NCBI GenBank assembly: GCA_017439305.1
Contig: JAFSJK010000072.1
Coordinates: forward strand, 1-41,324
Direction: 5' to 3'
DNA: 41,324 nt
Source: Bacteroidales bacterium
Lineage (GTDB): Bacteria; Bacteroidota; Bacteroidia; Bacteroidales; UBA932
Below the pieces are notes generated by a model. That model was not told where the DNA came from. It was given only the letters and a program-made list of their open reading frames with translations, and did no database searches. Of this stretch, positions 41,172 to 41,324 are shown piece after piece. The translations under genes and the position numbers were made by a program. Position 1 is the first letter of the stretch. The number at the start of each line of letters is the position of its first letter.

Positions 41172-41324
41172 ATGGCCGAATATTTACAGCCTGAGAAAAA
41201 GCAAGAGATTTTCGCGAAGTACGGGAAGTCCAATAAGGACACCGGCTCTCCTGAGAGTCAGGTTGCTTTATTTTCCTACCGTATCGCTCACCTTACCGAG
41301 CACGTGAAGAAGAACAAGAAGGAC
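41172..41324 (+). CDS. rpsO: 30S ribosomal protein S15, N-terminal part
   Basis: The first 51 codons of rpsO; the gene runs off the window. The product begins [18 protein letters not shown] and contains [22 protein letters not shown], the highly conserved S15 region that contacts the 16S rRNA three-way junction. S15 is an early-binding protein of the 30S platform. The gene stands alone after its own promoter and diverges from the YgjP-type gene. Confidence 0.97.
   Translation, partial: MAEYLQPEKKQEIFAKYGKSNKDTGSPESQVALFSYRIAHLTEHVKKNKKD

Overview
The window looks like a chromosome segment of a high-GC Bacteroidales (Bacteroidota). The evidence is: the flavobacterial/Bacteroidetes promoter type (-33 TTG, 19-21 nt spacer, -7 TAnnTTTG) in front of several genes; no Shine-Dalgarno sequences; a dcw cluster in the Bacteroidetes order mraZ-rsmH-ftsL-ftsI-murE-mraY-murD-ftsW-murG-murC-ftsQ-ftsA-ftsZ; a PASTA-tailed FtsI; and fimbrillin-like, BACON and Big-domain lipoproteins. 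Genus cannot be fixed by eye (a Rikenellaceae- or UBA932-like lineage would fit).

Layout: (1) 1-1437, end of an exbB/exbD/tonB energy-transduction operon. (2) 1516-6413, RNA pseudouridine synthase, Era GTPase and a topoisomerase IV A subunit. (3) 6410-12694 on the minus strand, a likely operon of an uncharacterised membrane-anchored protein, an acyl-CoA synthetase, dCMP deaminase, S41 protease and shikimate kinase. (4) 12695-12911, a divergent control region with three 14-bp-spaced DnaA-box-like sites and four 10-bp-spaced TGGA repeats (candidate MraZ operator) over the mraZ promoter. (5) 12912-28341, the dcw operon, tightly packed with six ATGA start/stop overlaps, closed by a hairpin terminator. 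(6) gltX with its own promoter, convergent with an HprK-like kinase-rpiB-truB operon. truB carries a palindromic in-frame insertion. (7) 32774-40311, an accessory island of two convergent arms. Each arm starts with a ~45-residue peptide gene from one family, followed by a fimbrillin-like lipoprotein, and each ends in a DNA/RNA non-specific (NUC) endonuclease. In the right arm a single in-frame TGA separates lipoprotein from nuclease. A palindrome lies between the arms. (8) A YgjP-type metallohydrolase diverging from rpsO (S15), which runs off the window.

How the genes work together: the dcw operon makes lipid II (MurC/D/E/G, MraY) and the divisome (FtsZ/A/Q/L/W/I) from one autoregulated promoter. 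The peptide-lipoprotein-nuclease island is probably a cell-envelope module. No non-coding stretch exceeds 300 bases; the longest is 12695-12911. I saw no tRNA, rRNA, insertion sequence or CRISPR array.
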